Source: Nemertoderma westbladi
Lineage: Eukaryota; Xenacoelomorpha; Nemertodermatida; Nemertodermatidae
DNA length: 49,719 nt
Direction of reading: 5' to 3'
NCBI GenBank assembly: GCA_032718475.1
Contig: JAUCBJ010005081.1
Coordinates: 1 to 49,719, forward strand
The notes under the pieces were generated by a model. It did no database searches and was not told the DNA's origin. It worked only from the letters and a program-made list of their open reading frames with translations. The position numbers were made by a program, and so were the translations under genes. Shown here one piece after another: positions 1 through 10,572 of the stretch. Numbering within the stretch: the first letter of the stretch is position 1; every line of letters begins with the position of its first letter.

Positions 1-247
1 GGTCAAAGAAAAGAATTAGAAAAAAGAAAAGGACAAAAAAGTCATAAAAAACTGGTTGGATATTATGTATAGCTATAGTAACTGTAAATGCTGAATGTAT
101 TAGCAATAAGATGATAGATGCCTATATAGCAATGTTATTAATAAACTGAATTAAATAAAAAACTGAATTATTCTGCTATCGCTATAGTTTCAGACTTTCT
201 GGACTTATAATTAACTGATCTAATTTGTAACGGATATAATCGTAAAT
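1..247. other. AT-rich 5' flank of the 866-codon ORF
   Basis: AT-rich sequence with no convincing ORF. It presumably holds the 5' UTR and promoter of the ORF starting at 248, but no TATA box or initiator could be placed with confidence. Confidence 0.4.
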
Positions 248-2848
248 ATGGACCCAAATCGCCAAATTATCGGCGAATTACGTAACACGATAGATCTACT
301 GGAATATTCGCAACCCGGATCCCCTGACTTTGATACAAATTGGAGCACCCTGCTAAATGAGAACGTGCGAGTCATTAAATTCACCGGGCGAGAGGGACCG
401 GATTCTAAGAATCTACGAGCCCTCCGGTTAGCTGATGCTAGTACGAGACTGAAAAGAACTCGGAACGCAAAGGCAACCGGAGGGGACGATTCGTCGTTTT
501 GGGAAACGTTCCGGCAGAGCGTCTACAGATCCCGATGTTTGATCTACGACAACGAGGGAAACGCGACGCCCACCTCGAAAGCGATTACGTTGGCGAGATG
601 TCAAAGTTTCGTCGACGACAAGAGTACGTACCTCGCCCACTGGGGAAACCTGTCGGAGTGTACGGCGACGCTTCGAGAGGAACGCGTATCGATTATCCAA
701 AACCGAGACGACTACCAAGAAAAGTACGGGGCGAAAGAATACGGTCGATCCTTAGTCGTCGTCCTCGGAACCCTGGACGGTTTGGTACTGGTGTGCCGAA
801 TATTCCCGACACCCAGACAGGAAGTGCAGGCAGCCGGAGCGATCTGGTTGCTGCCTCCGGAAATCCAAAAGATCCTCTTCGACTTCGACGTCATTAAAAT
901 CGGGTCGGATATCAAGGCGGACGTCCGGAACGACTACGCGAACGCCCCTGCAGGAAGAAACCGACGAGACGACCTCAACGCCCTTAGCCATTGCATCGAC
1001 ACTCAAACGCTACTAGCCTGGTTACGATTCGCCGAGTTCATGCGAGGATTCCAAGAGGTGAGACCGACGAAATCCGGGATCGGCTACCTCGCTGTGCTCA
1101 ACGGCGGTATCGACTTCAAACCCCAGAAATTCCGGGACTATAATAAAATATACGGTGGATACCCGGGATTGGAAATAAAGAGCGAGCGAGAGGGTCGATG
1201 GAAGGACGTTGATCGGAAGTGGACGATACACCAAAGGTGGGAGAATCCTGATCGACGGAACTACGTTTACGTCGTTATGGAGTGCTACACCGTCGCTAAG
1301 TTTATCTGTAAAACTCTCGATAACCTTATTACGGCGGTCCCCCTTTCCTTCGTCGACTACGACTGGAACGAGGTTATAAACCACGCGTTTAAAGCGGTCG
1401 AGAACATTACACCGGGAGAATCGAAAACACCCGCCGTTATCGATTCCTGGGACGAGAGCGGACCTTACGACATCCCTACGATTACCGAACTTCTCGGTGC
1501 GGAGGAGCCTCTGATCTCCTCGGAAGGGGAAGAGATATGGCTAAACGAGGGTGTTCTACTCTCCACCCCGAAGCGACAACTCGAGCCGGAGGCCGCGTAT
1601 GGACCGGCCGCCAAACGGGTTGCCTCGGCCGAACCGATGAAGAGAGCAGGCGTTTACACCCCACGCGGCTCCGGTAGCCCCGCGAGGGAGGTAGCCACTA
1701 CAGCTGCATTGAGCGACTTCGGCGACATATGCCAACGGTTATCCCCGTATCCTTTCCCGGGTGGCGAAGATTGGTCGTCGGAGATTCCGAGTACCAGCCA
1801 CCAACGGACCCGCGCAGCGATACTGATCGAGGAGGGCCCCAGCGATGCGCCGACCCCCGACGATCTCCTCGGTATCCCTCCGTCTAAAACCCCGGCACCT
1901 CTTCGCCGACCAGCGGTGGCTACTACACCCGCCGTTCCTCAGGACCCTATGCGACTAACCCGTTGGTACGCCGAGCAAACTGAATGGATCCACCGCCAGA
2001 AACGGTCATCCGAGTTGAGACCAGCGGGACACAAAGAAGGTTATCGGAGCGAGAACCTATTACGCAAAAGCCTAGCATTCCGCGGGCTACCGACCACCGA
2101 GAATATTCCGAAGAGCGACCGACGACTCGAATACTACGTCGGCGTCCCGATTCCGATATTTCCTGGTCGAGAGATACAGTTGGAGGTATGCGGCGACTGC
2201 GGTTCGGAGCAGTGCCCACGCAGCAGAAGGAATCGGGTTACCGATTCTTGCCTCCAGCTCCTCGGGATACTCTATTGCCCATACTGCGCGACATCGGGCC
2301 ACGACGTTTCCGTCTGCCCGATCCTTTATAACCTCTGCACCACGTGCGGTTTCCGTGGACATTCCTCTAGCCCCCGCTGCTATATCAAATGTCCAACCAA
2401 AGACGTTACCGCTATGGGCAATATGGTCATGTTTGAGACATACGCAAACAGCCACTTAAAGACCAAGGTTCGGAGAAACGCTCGGAATATCGCGCAGGAG
2501 ATGGCGTGCGGATATTTCTCCTTCCCGGAACGCCTCCACACGTCGGCCACGCTACCTTTCCATTACGTGGATCTGCTACTGAGCGCCGGATTATTCGGTC
2601 CATTTGAAGTCATTAGACGATTATACTCGTATAAAGAGGAGTTCGGTGACGGAGAATGGTTCCTAGAGGCACGCAAATCTGAGTTGGAGAGACGAACCGA
2701 CATGATCCCGATGCCTTCGAAAGGAAGAGCCGCCAGGAGACAAGCCGAAGCGTTACTCACGATGGATGTTGACGCTCCTCTACCAGCCATAGCGATCGAT
2801 GAGAGTCGACGGGCGAAGAGACGAAAGGCGTATCAGAGAAAGAAATAG
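248..2848 (+). CDS. Intronless ORF, exonuclease-like region plus CCHC zinc knuckles, function unknown
   Basis: An 866-residue open frame without an intron. Residues about 166-360 resemble the WRN/EXD-type 3'-5' exonuclease fold: a strand-like segment (SLVVVLGTLDGLVLV), then VIKIGSDIKAD (motif II aspartate, D225), CIDTQ (D251), and a late tyrosine region near 339-347 where the family has YxxxD. The first DxE motif is not visible and the last Asp appears replaced, so the fold is probably catalytically dead if the call is right. Residues about 400-600 are Pro/Ser-rich and probably disordered. Residues 677-690 form a canonical CX2CX4HX4C knuckle and 697-711 a CX2CX4HX5C knuckle, with extra cysteines at 648, 651 and 656. 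The C-terminus is very basic (RRAKRRKAYQRKK). Knuckles plus a basic tail suggest nucleic-acid binding. It could be a host gene or an ORF of a mobile element. The start is the first ATG of the open frame. The reading frame is well supported, the function is not. Confidence 0.75.
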   Translation: MDPNRQIIGELRNTIDLLEYSQPGSPDFDTNWSTLLNENVRVIKFTGREGPDSKNLRALRLADASTRLKRTRNAKATGGDDSSFWETFRQSVYRSRCLIYDNEGNATPTSKAITLARCQSFVDDKSTYLAHWGNLSECTATLREERVSIIQNRDDYQEKYGAKEYGRSLVVVLGTLDGLVLVCRIFPTPRQEVQAAGAIWLLPPEIQKILFDFDVIKIGSDIKADVRNDYANAPAGRNRRDDLNALSHCIDTQTLLAWLRFAEFMRGFQEVRPTKSGIGYLAVLNGGIDFKPQKFRDYNKIYGGYPGLEIKSEREGRWKDVDRKWTIHQRWENPDRRNYVYVVMECYTVAKFICKTLDNLITAVPLSFVDYDWNEVINHAFKAVENITPGESKTPAVIDSWDESGPYDIPTITELLGAEEPLISSEGEEIWLNEGVLLSTPKRQLEPEAAYGPAAKRVASAEPMKRAGVYTPRGSGSPAREVATTAALSDFGDICQRLSPYPFPGGEDWSSEIPSTSHQRTRAAILIEEGPSDAPTPDDLLGIPPSKTPAPLRRPAVATTPAVPQDPMRLTRWYAEQTEWIHRQKRSSELRPAGHKEGYRSENLLRKSLAFRGLPTTENIPKSDRRLEYYVGVPIPIFPGREIQLEVCGDCGSEQCPRSRRNRVTDSCLQLLGILYCPYCATSGHDVSVCPILYNLCTTCGFRGHSSSPRCYIKCPTKDVTAMGNMVMFETYANSHLKTKVRRNARNIAQEMACGYFSFPERLHTSATLPFHYVDLLLSAGLFGPFEVIRRLYSYKEEFGDGEWFLEARKSELERRTDMIPMPSKGRAARRQAEALLTMDVDAPLPAIAIDESRRAKRRKAYQRKK

Positions 2849-3240
2849 TGGATCGGGATATTCCAGGAACATTTATCGAACATTTATTTTTATACAAACT
2901 CTAGGCCAAATTAATTAAAAACTATGCAATATTAAATTTGGGTTTTTTATATTGGGAATGACCTACGCAAACTCAATCGACCGACAGACTTCACGAAGGT
3001 CATTGGGGGGGACTGTTCGCGGTATTTCAACTTTCCATAACGCGAGTTGAATATTTTTGTATTTATTTAAAATTGATTATTCCGATATTACTACTGGGTG
3101 CGGGACCATGGGTTTTGGGCACATTCAATAAACTGGGGGCGATTTATGGGCGAACTTTGGGGCAACTTACAGGGTACGGGAATAATTTCATAGTTATAAG
3201 GGCCAGGGGGGGATGGAAAATGCAAGCAGTATTCAGGTTA
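2849..3240. other. 3' flank of the 866-codon ORF
   Basis: AT-rich sequence after the stop codon. An AATAAA near 3127 is a possible polyadenylation signal for the upstream ORF. Nothing else recognised. Confidence 0.35.
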
Positions 3241-4260
3241 GCCTGAGTACTATTAGGCCCTGGCCAACTTCCTGCTGCCTGTAGGGGTGGATTTGGTAAT
3301 GCGCCAGGCCTAAAGGACAAGGACTGCCCTTAGCGGTCCCTGGCCAACAGCAGCCATTACGAGACTGAAAAGAACTCGGACCGCTGACTGCTTGTGTCAG
3401 GGATTTGCGACGGGCACCGACGGCCCCTTAGTAGCCAAGCCGTTCTGGTTCTCGATGATCGTTCCCTTCGGGGTTCGTGAGGGGTGGAGCGGACACGCGA
3501 ACGGGTGGCCAACTAACGACTGCCCCCTGACCTAAGCCGTACTGGTTCTCGATGACCGATCCCTTCGGGGTTCGTGAGGGGTGGGACGGACATGCGAAAG
3601 GGCTGGCCACAGGACGGGTTTGACGAGAACTGCCCTTAGCGGTCTCTGGTCAACGGCAGCTACTACGAGACTGAAAAGAACTCGGAACGCTGACTGCTTG
3701 TACTGGGATTTGCGACGGGAACCGACGACAGACCCCTTAGCCAAGCCGTACTGGTTCTCGATGATCGTTCCCTTCGGGGTTCGTGAGGGGTGGAACGGAC
3801 ACGCGATGGGGTCGAAAGACAAAGGACTAGACTCGACTAGACTCTACTGGCCTACCGACTGTTCGGAGCAGTTTCTCGGCTGCCGAAGCGACTACGAGCC
3901 GGAAACGGACTCGGAAAGCCTAGGTGGTTGGGTTTCTGTGATGAACTGACGGACCCCTAGCCAAGCCGTTCTGGTTCTCGATGATCGAACCCTTCGGGGT
4001 TCGTGAGGGGTGGAACGGACACGCGAACGGGTCCACCGACACGACAGACTCCTAGCCAAGCCGTACTGGTTCTCGATGACCGAACCCTTCGGGGTTCGAG
4101 AGGGTTGGTACGGATACGCGACAGAGTCTACCGACTGGACCGACCCTTAGCCAAGCCGTGCTGGTTCTCGATGATCGTTCCCTTCGGGGTTCGTGAGGGG
4201 TGGAACGGACACGCGACAGGGTCGACCGACACCGACACTACGGCACTAAGACTGGGACCG
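3240..4260 (+). repeat. GC-rich complex tandem repeat with UUCG hairpins
   Basis: About seven copies of a block of roughly 60-70 bp containing CCAAGCCGTACTGGTTCTCG followed by CCCTTCGGGGTTCGTGAGGG, at about 3435, 3535, 3740, 3960, 4055 and 4150 onward. A larger period is also present: a segment with a shared 23-nt core starting TACGAGACTGAAAAG occurs at 3358 and 3664. In the copies at about 3985 and 4078 the sequence CGAACCC-TTCG-GGGTTCG forms a perfect 7-bp stem with a UUCG tetraloop. Other copies keep only the inner CCC/GGG and outer CG pairs. No convincing protein is encoded. Confidence 0.8.
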
Positions 4261-5499
4261 AGGGAAAATCTGGGGAACATTAGGTAGGCTAAAATTCTGA
4301 GCAAACAGTGGGTTATTAAATAATATACTGTAGGGATTTATATTATCGTGTATAATTATTGTGAATATTTGGTGTATATTGATTTGGGGAAGCCCAAAAT
4401 TATTCTTAATCAAGTTTCAATGATGTTGAACGGGTTTCAACTATAGGAAGTTACATTAAAGAGTATATCCAACTAATGCAGCTTTTTATCAACCGCAAAC
4501 TTGCATCTCAGAAAATATTCCCTCCCCACAATCAATATCCGGTGACTGGCCGGGGCTCGGTGGTCTGTTAAGTCACGTCTCCAGCATCGGCGTTTTTCCC
4601 CCCTGGTGTAGGGATAACGGCAACACTTATAATAACAATCGCTACAGGTGAACCTAATTTCACCAAAATCGGAGATAACAAATTTTCGGATTTGATTGAC
4701 AAGTTTGTTGCAAATTGTCAGCGGTTTTTTCCGATTTTTGGAGCACAAATTTCTTTCTCAGAATCTCAGCCGAAATTTTTCTACGTAAATTTGGGGTCGC
4801 TGATTCCGAATTTCAAGTCAAGTTTTCCATTTCGACCTACGGTTAGACTTTTATACGCGCCGAAATTTCGAGAATATTGACAAGATATACAATTTTTGTA
4901 AGCAGTTTTCCCAGATAACGTGTTACCTGGTGTTTCGAAGATGACTTAATCAACTTCAATTTGGGGAACATAGTAGGACAAATTATCAGAGAACATATGG
5001 GTTTGGTTAGTTTTATTCCATTTGCCTCGGATTTATTACTTTTAATAACGCAAACATTACGTTATGGAATTACACAACAAAGAAAAAGGCTTTTTTGAAT
5101 TTTTTTATAGTGAAAGTTTAATTTTAACTAAACATATTGCGCATAAGTAGATATGTTCAAAATGCCCGCCATGGTAAAGAAATTTAAGCTGATTTAGAAA
5201 GCCTGTACGTACAGCTGTATTGGTGTCGTTACGGAATTACAAACCAGATCGTTATGGAATTTCAAACAAATGTGAGAAGTTTTTGAACTGGGATATTTGT
5301 CATCGTGATTTACATACAACGCCATGACCCGGAATATAATGTCGTCGTAATTCAATGACAAAAGGATTTCACTTCCCGACCACTTAGTGGGAGAGGCGGA
5401 CTTTTTATATTTGCTTTCAATCTTTAGCGACAACCGTTAAAAAAAAGTGTCTCCTGTGATATTACACAAGTCCCACCGCAGTTATTTTTCAACTTTGTA
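4261..5499. other. AT-rich intergenic DNA
   Basis: No ORF with recognisable content. Variants of the short phrase GTTAYGGAATT recur (near 5061, 5228 and 5250, and again near 6649), which may mark an old dispersed repeat. Nothing else is supported. Confidence 0.4.
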
Positions 5500-5775
5500 G
5501 TACTACTACTACTACTAGGATCGGCATGCTGCATTGCAGCTGCATTTTTAAGAATGCTGTGCCGGCTTGTCTACAAAATTGCGCCGCCACAACTCCCTAT
5601 CACCCATGGCATTTGCTAGATCATCTGCATCTTCAAGGCCAGTGTCCTTTAAGATGCGTCTCAAGAAAGTCATGGGCTGTCCAACATGCTTATTCACTCC
5701 ATGAGGCTGCCAAAGTACAAGATTATGCACTGGCTGGTCCTCACGGCGAAAGCAATGTCCTGCAAAGCGGAGGCG
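5500..5775 (-). mobile_element. 5'-truncated LINE fragment (3' end only)
   Basis: On the minus strand this is the last roughly 270 nt of the same LINE family found intact for its RT at 45543-47251. It ends in the sequence GCAGCATGCCGATCC followed by a (TAG/GTA)n tail. The encoded C-terminal piece reads RLRFAGHCFRREDQPVHN and continues to the family's terminal KPAQHS. Homology stops at about 5774, where the two copies diverge. Confidence 0.85.
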
Positions 5776-5904
5776 AAACCCGTTTTTAGTTCCAGTTTTT
5801 ACCCTAAAAACAGTATGTGAGGAAGGGCACAGTGTATCAAGGATTTTGATTACCAAAAACCGTCGTCACTTTTGTTTGCTGCTCCACCGATCTCTGCAAC
5901 AAAG

Positions 5905-6068
5905 ATAAACCGAACGCCGCTGATAAACCGAACGCCGCTGATAAACCGAACGCCGCTGATAAACCGAACGCCGCTGATAAACCGAACGCCGCTGATAAAC
6001 CGAACGCCGCTGATAAACCGAACGCCGCTGATAAACCGAACGCCGCTGATAAACCGAACGCCGCCGAT
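5905..6068. repeat. 18-bp minisatellite, 9 copies
   Basis: Nine near-perfect copies of GATAAACCGAACGCCGCT. The period is divisible by three, so both strands stay open (INRTPL on plus, SAAFGL on minus). Neither looks like a real protein. Confidence 0.9.
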
Positions 6069-6102
6069 ACCAACCGAGTCTCGATGATTGCGTTCATTCT
6101 AC

Positions 6103-6151
6103 CATGACCTACTATAACAGTTATAGTTGTTAACTGTTAAAGTAGGTCATG
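6103..6151. repeat. Long hairpin, 21-bp arms
   Basis: CATGACCTACT at 6103-6113 is the exact complement of AGTAGGTCATG at 6141-6151. The inner ATAACAGTTA and TAACTGTTAA extend the stem to 21 bp with one mismatch around a 7-nt loop. It could be a small foldback element or a transposon end. Confidence 0.75.
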
Positions 6152-7028
6152 ACGCTATGCCACAGAATCACGACCTCTCTAAAAGTAACATCTCTGATCC
6201 TGTCAACCATACGTTTTTCTTCAGAGTCATCGAAGATTGCACTGCAAATCTGATTACTAACGCTGGATAAATTATATATTTTTTTAATTGTAATTAAATC
6301 AAAAATATCGAAAAAGTAACATAGGTTTAAATAATTGCCTATAACATTTTTATACTTTCGTATTGGACCCTAAATTTTTGCATGCAAGCTCAGAATTAAA
6401 TTCTCATAAATTTAAATTAATTTAAATATATTACACTAAGGTGGATGTCTGGTTTTGGCTGGCCAGGGGGTGGGGGGGGGGGGGGGGGGATCATTATGGA
6501 ACACCCGGTAGAAGGTATTATTATACTGTTTCAATTCAGTGTTTCATAATATAGTGAGTGAACAGTGATTACATTGGTCATATTGACTTAGGCCCTTTAA
6601 AAAAACACAATGTATATAATGGATTCTAGGAATCTCTGATTTAGGCCGTTATGGAATTGGAATTATCTCAATAACCCCGCATTCTGGTGCGTTGGGGGTC
6701 TAACTGTGCTCCGAACTATATGCTACCTAATTGCATACTGGCTTATAAAAAGTTACTTAGGCCCTTATGATATTACAGCATCGATGTGATTTCTGGGTTT
6801 AAAAAATTAATTAAATTAATTTTAATATATTCAGATAAAGGACAGTATTGGCGGTGATTTCAAACCAAAACAATAAACACAACACTTTATTGCATATTAG
6901 ACCAGTTTGCGCTGGAGATTCCCATTACAATAAAAGTAAGTACAAATGTTCTAGAACACTCACCTGATGCAATGAAATTGGTATCAAATCATGAACCAGT
7001 GTATAATTCGCATCATTTTGGAAAAATT
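6152..7028. other. AT-rich spacer with an 18-G tract
   Basis: No gene recognised. A run of 18 G lies at 6472-6489, preceded by GGGGGT. Confidence 0.4.
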
Positions 7029-7040
7029 TTCAATGTTGAT

Positions 7041-7078
7041 ACTACTACTACTAGGATCGGCATGCTGCATTGCAGCTG
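7041..7078 (-). mobile_element. LINE 3' tail, left half of a split copy
   Basis: The trinucleotide tail and the terminal GATCGGCATGCTGCATTGCAGCTG of the LINE family, preceded by TTCAATGTTGAT (7029-7040). The copy resumes at 13268 and ends before a second TTCAATGTTGAT (13310-13321). The two halves are therefore one roughly 80-bp insertion with a 12-bp target duplication, interrupted by the 7079-13267 element. Confidence 0.85.
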
Positions 7079-7340
7079 GGTCAATAAGCTTAAAAGTGGC
7101 CAATGGTTTGTCCGGAAGTTACGATATAATTTTAAATGCTTTAATTTATTCGTATTTAATAAAGTTATATATTATTTTGTAGCTAATTTATTTGCGCAGC
7201 TTACGCACTAAAAATTATCAAAATCTGTAAAGGCAGTCAAAAGAAAAGATATGCCCCATCAAAGACTGAAATATCGTGAAAATCACTTGTCCCTTACATG
7301 ACACGACCACAAACAACTGTAAATTTTATCACCCCAAGTG

Positions 7341-7373
7341 GCAAATATATAGGAAACCTATATATTGTTGGGG
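7341..7373. repeat. Small inverted repeat
   Basis: AATATATAGG / CCTATATATT around AAA, flanked by CCCCAA (7332-7337) and TTGGGG (7368-7373). It forms an interrupted hairpin inside the TIR element. Confidence 0.6.
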
Positions 7374-7402
7374 AGCTAAGAAGTTTTGCTTTCTTTTCCG
7401 AT

Positions 7403-7578
7403 ATATTTCAGACCATAATATTTATATTGAACCATTTGAGATCGAGACATAAAATGGGCATGGATTTTTCAATTTTTGTGTGACATCTGTATATTTCAGG
7501 CCATAATATTTATATTGAACCATTTGAGATCGAGACATAAAATGGGCATGGATTTTTCAATTTTTGTATGACATCTGT
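7403..7578. repeat. 88-bp tandem duplication, 2 copies
   Basis: Copy one at 7403-7490 and copy two at 7491-7578, differing at about two positions (7412/7500 and 7480/7568). It lies inside the left arm of the TIR element. Confidence 0.85.
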
Positions 7579-7589
7579 AACATTTACGT

Positions 7590-7822
7590 TGTAGCAACTT
7601 ACAATATCGTTAAAACATATTAATTTGATTCTCAGTAAGTTGTTATATTAATACGGTCAGCGCTGTCAGATAAGCTGATTATCCTGGTGTTGTTGTTAAG
7701 TTGCTAAGCAACATACCAATCTCACTATGTACTAACAGCTGTAGTCCTAATCTCAGCTATATGGGGAGGTGAGATAGGTCCTACTATTTAGAGTATTGTC
7801 CAGTAATTGTGACTCCGCCACA
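7590..7822 (-). repeat. 3' LTR of the gypsy element
   Basis: 233 bp, starting TGTAGCAAC and ending CCGCCACA on the plus strand. Identical to 11018-11250 except at one position. It is the 3' LTR because the element reads on the minus strand. Confidence 0.95.
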
Positions 7823-7845
7823 TGACCCCCCCCCCCCCCCCAGAC
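7823..7845 (-). promoter_or_regulatory. Polypurine tract
   Basis: On the minus strand a run of 16 G (7826-7841) lies directly before the 3' LTR. This is the expected position of the plus-strand primer of an LTR element, although such a pure G run is unusual. Confidence 0.6.
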
Positions 7846-7855
7846 TCGAAATAGT

Positions 7856-9690
7856 TTACAAATAGTCCGGCGGGTGGATTGTTCGTCCTGACCGAGTTTG
7901 TGTGGGCGCTAAGGGTGGGCTCTGTGATGGGACAATTTTATTCGGAGCCGCTGGTTGTATGGGAACCGGAATAGGGTTAGGTGGTCGACCACGGCGCCGT
8001 GGATGGTCAAGGGTGACAGGTTTAGTTATGTCAAGATGTGCTGGTTTCAGTCGGTCGACCGAAACTGTTTCGGTACGACCCCCCATCTCAATCTTGAACG
8101 TTTTTGTTCCAGTTTCGAGAACCCTGTAGGGGCCCTCATAGGGCCGTTCTAGCGGTGTCCGGTGGGCATCGCGTCGGATGAAGACGTAGGTGGCGTTCTG
8201 TAGGCCCGGGGGAACTGACGACGAAGTCAAACCATGGCGTGATGTGGGAACCGGAACAAAACGCCCAACCACTTGACGAAGTTGGGGAAGTATTGTTGAC
8301 GGGGTGTGTTGGGTTTCTATAGACGGTGGTAGGAACTCTCCCGGGACAGTGAGCGGAGCACCATAAACGAGCTCGGCGGAGGAGGTTCCTAAGTCGTCCT
8401 TGGGTGCTGTCCGGATTCCGAGAAGCACCCATGGTAATGCGTCTACCCAATCAGGGTTGTCGAGAGAGGCTCGAAGGGCAGACTTGAGATGACGGTGAAA
8501 CCGTTCTACCAGTCCATTCGCCTGTGGGTGATACGCGGTGGTGCGGTGTAGTTGGATGCCCAGCAGCTTGTTGATGGCCGACCAGAAGTGGGAGGTGAAT
8601 TGTGAACCCCAGTCCGATGAGAGATCGGCTGGAACACCGAATCGGGCGATCCATGTCGAAATGAGTGCACGCGCACAGCTCTCTGTGGAAGTTTCACTGA
8701 GGGGTACAGCCTCTGGCCACCGAGTGAAGCGGTCCACAATCGTCAGCAGGTGGGTGAAACCGTGTGATGGTGGTAGAGGACCAACGAGATCAACATGTAT
8801 GTGGTCGAATCGGCGGTGAGGGGTTGCGAAGGTGCCGAGGGGTGCACGTATGTTGCGTTGCACCTTGGAGGTCCGGCACGGGATGCAGGTCTTAACCCAG
8901 TCTCCTACTTCTTTGCGGAGGCCGTGCCAGACAAACATATCAGCAATGATTGTCTTGGTTGCGCGAGCCCCAGGGTGTGACAGACCGTGGATGGTGTTGA
9001 ATACACGTCGTCGCCAGGCCTTGGGAACGACTGGGCGAGGGTGGCCGAGGGAGGTGTCGCATTGTAGTGTGGCACCTGATGGGCCAAGTGAGACGTCCTC
9101 CAGCTGAAGGCCGGAAACAGCCGTGCGGTACATGGCCATCTCTGTGTCGACAAGTTGAGCGTCCGCCATGGCCCTGTAGTCGAGCCCAGGAAGCAAGTTG
9201 CATATGGTGTTAGTATTAGTCCTGGAGAGTGCATCTGCCACACAGTTGTCTTTACCAGCGATGCGTTGGATGTCTGTGGTAAACTCCGAGATGTAGGAGA
9301 GGTGACGCTGCTGTCTATTGGACCATGGGTCACTGATCTTTGCGAGCACAAAAGTTAGTGGTTTGTAGTCAGTGTACACGGTGAAGGGCCGACCTTCCAG
9401 GAAGTACCGGAAGTGGCGGATTGCTAGGTACAGCGCAAGCAGCTCCCGGTCGAATGCACTATATTTGACTTCCGGGGGACGTAGTTGGCGGCTAAAGAAC
9501 GCAAGGGGGCGCCATGAGTTACCGATGAGTTGTTCTAGAACAGCACCCACTGCTGTACCTGATGCGTCCACTGTGAGTGCTGTGTGGGCGTTGGTGTTGG
9601 GATGAGTTAACATCGTCGCATTGGCGAGGGCATCCTTTGCGATCTGGAATGCGTGATCCATGTTGGGAGTCCAGTTTAGTGTTTCCCCGC
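7856..9690 (-). CDS. Gypsy pol: RNase H, HHCC zinc finger and integrase
   Basis: An open frame that enters from a frameshift near 9685; the first ATG in frame is at 9661. Residues counted from that Met: RNase H with D32 (TVDAS), E73 (DRELLAL), D98 (YTDYK) and a later Asp near 143. The integrase zinc finger has H225, H229, C259 and C262. The catalytic core has D291 (VDLVG), D350 (SSDWGSQF) and E386 (NGLVERF), an exact DD35E spacing. A GPY-type C-terminal module follows (GPYRVLETGTKTFKIE). The frame ends at a stop 34 bp inside the 3' LTR boundary. All integrase residues are intact, so this part could still be functional. Confidence 0.93.
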
Positions 9691-10560
9691 CAGGGCCGCA
9701 TATAGGGGTCGCATGATGTCAGCAGCGGAGGGGACGAACCGATGGTAAAAGTTTACCATCCCCACAAACTCCTGTAGGCCTTTCACCGTGGTTGGCTGTG
9801 TAAACTCCCGGATGGCGGCGACCTTGTCGGGGAGCGGAACAGCACCGTGAGTTGAAATACGGTGGCCAAGGAAGTCGATTGTTTCACGACCAAACTGACA
9901 TTTTGCCAGGTTGATAACAAGGCCTTGGTGTTGAAGGCGCATGAAGAGCTGATGGAGGTGTTCACGGTGCTCCGACTTGGACCGACTTGCAACGAGAATG
10001 TCATCGAGGGAAACAAATATGAAGTCGAGTCCCTGGCACACCGTGTCCATCAGTCTCTGGAAGGCCTGGGCTGCGTTCTTCAGCCCGAACGGCATCCGAA
10101 GGAACTCGAACAGTCCGAACGGGGTGATGACCGCAGTCTTGGCGATGTCGGCTTCTCGCTGTGACAGGGATCTGGTGGTAGCCGCGCACCAGATCGATCT
10201 TCGAGAAGATCTTCGCACCTGCCAGTCGGGAGGAGAAGTCCTGGATGTGGGGGATGGGGTATCGGTCCGGAGTTGTGGCGTCGTTAAGTCGTCGGTAGTC
10301 GCCACACGGCCGCCAACCGACCGAGGGTTTGGGGGCCATGTGGAGGGGCGACGCCCAGGGACTGTTGGACCAGCGGATGATCCCCATCTCTTCCATTTTG
10401 CGGAACTCCTCCCTCGCGATTTCCAGTTTATCTGGAGGTAGGCGACGGACCCTGCGTGGGGATGTAGTGCTCCACGCCGTGTTTCGCGGTCGGGTCAGAA
10501 AACCGTGGTACTGTAATGTCAGGATATTCGGCAAGTATCTGGGCGAACTCGTCATTGGAG
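9676..10560 (-). pseudogene. Gypsy pol: reverse transcriptase, frameshifted
   Basis: The RT is spread over different frames. One carries [15 protein letters not shown] through [15 protein letters not shown], the next carries [15 protein letters not shown] to MRPLYAALAGK. Frame changes are needed near 10445, 10155 and 9685. The catalytic motif reads FVSLDDIL at about 9998-10020: the usual Tyr of YxDD is Ser (codon TCC at 10009-10011, one base from TAC). The stretch upstream of 10450 still shows [21 protein letters not shown] in another frame. The breaks and the lost Tyr make self-encoded reverse transcription unlikely. Some indels could be assembly errors, but the Tyr change cannot be explained that way as easily. 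Confidence 0.88.
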
Positions 10561-10572
10561 GCAGCTATAGAA

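Noticed and set aside
442-468. Similarity of TGAAAAGAACT to a conserved 28S rRNA stretch
   Set aside because: Only about 11 nt match and the flanks do not follow rRNA. It is treated as coincidence.
4473-5433. Short ORFs of 60-95 codons in the AT-rich spacer
   Set aside because: No motif, no composition signal and no splice context, so no better than chance.
5837-6097. SAAFGL-repeat protein
   Set aside because: Reading of nine copies of an 18-bp minisatellite, with the opposite strand equally open.
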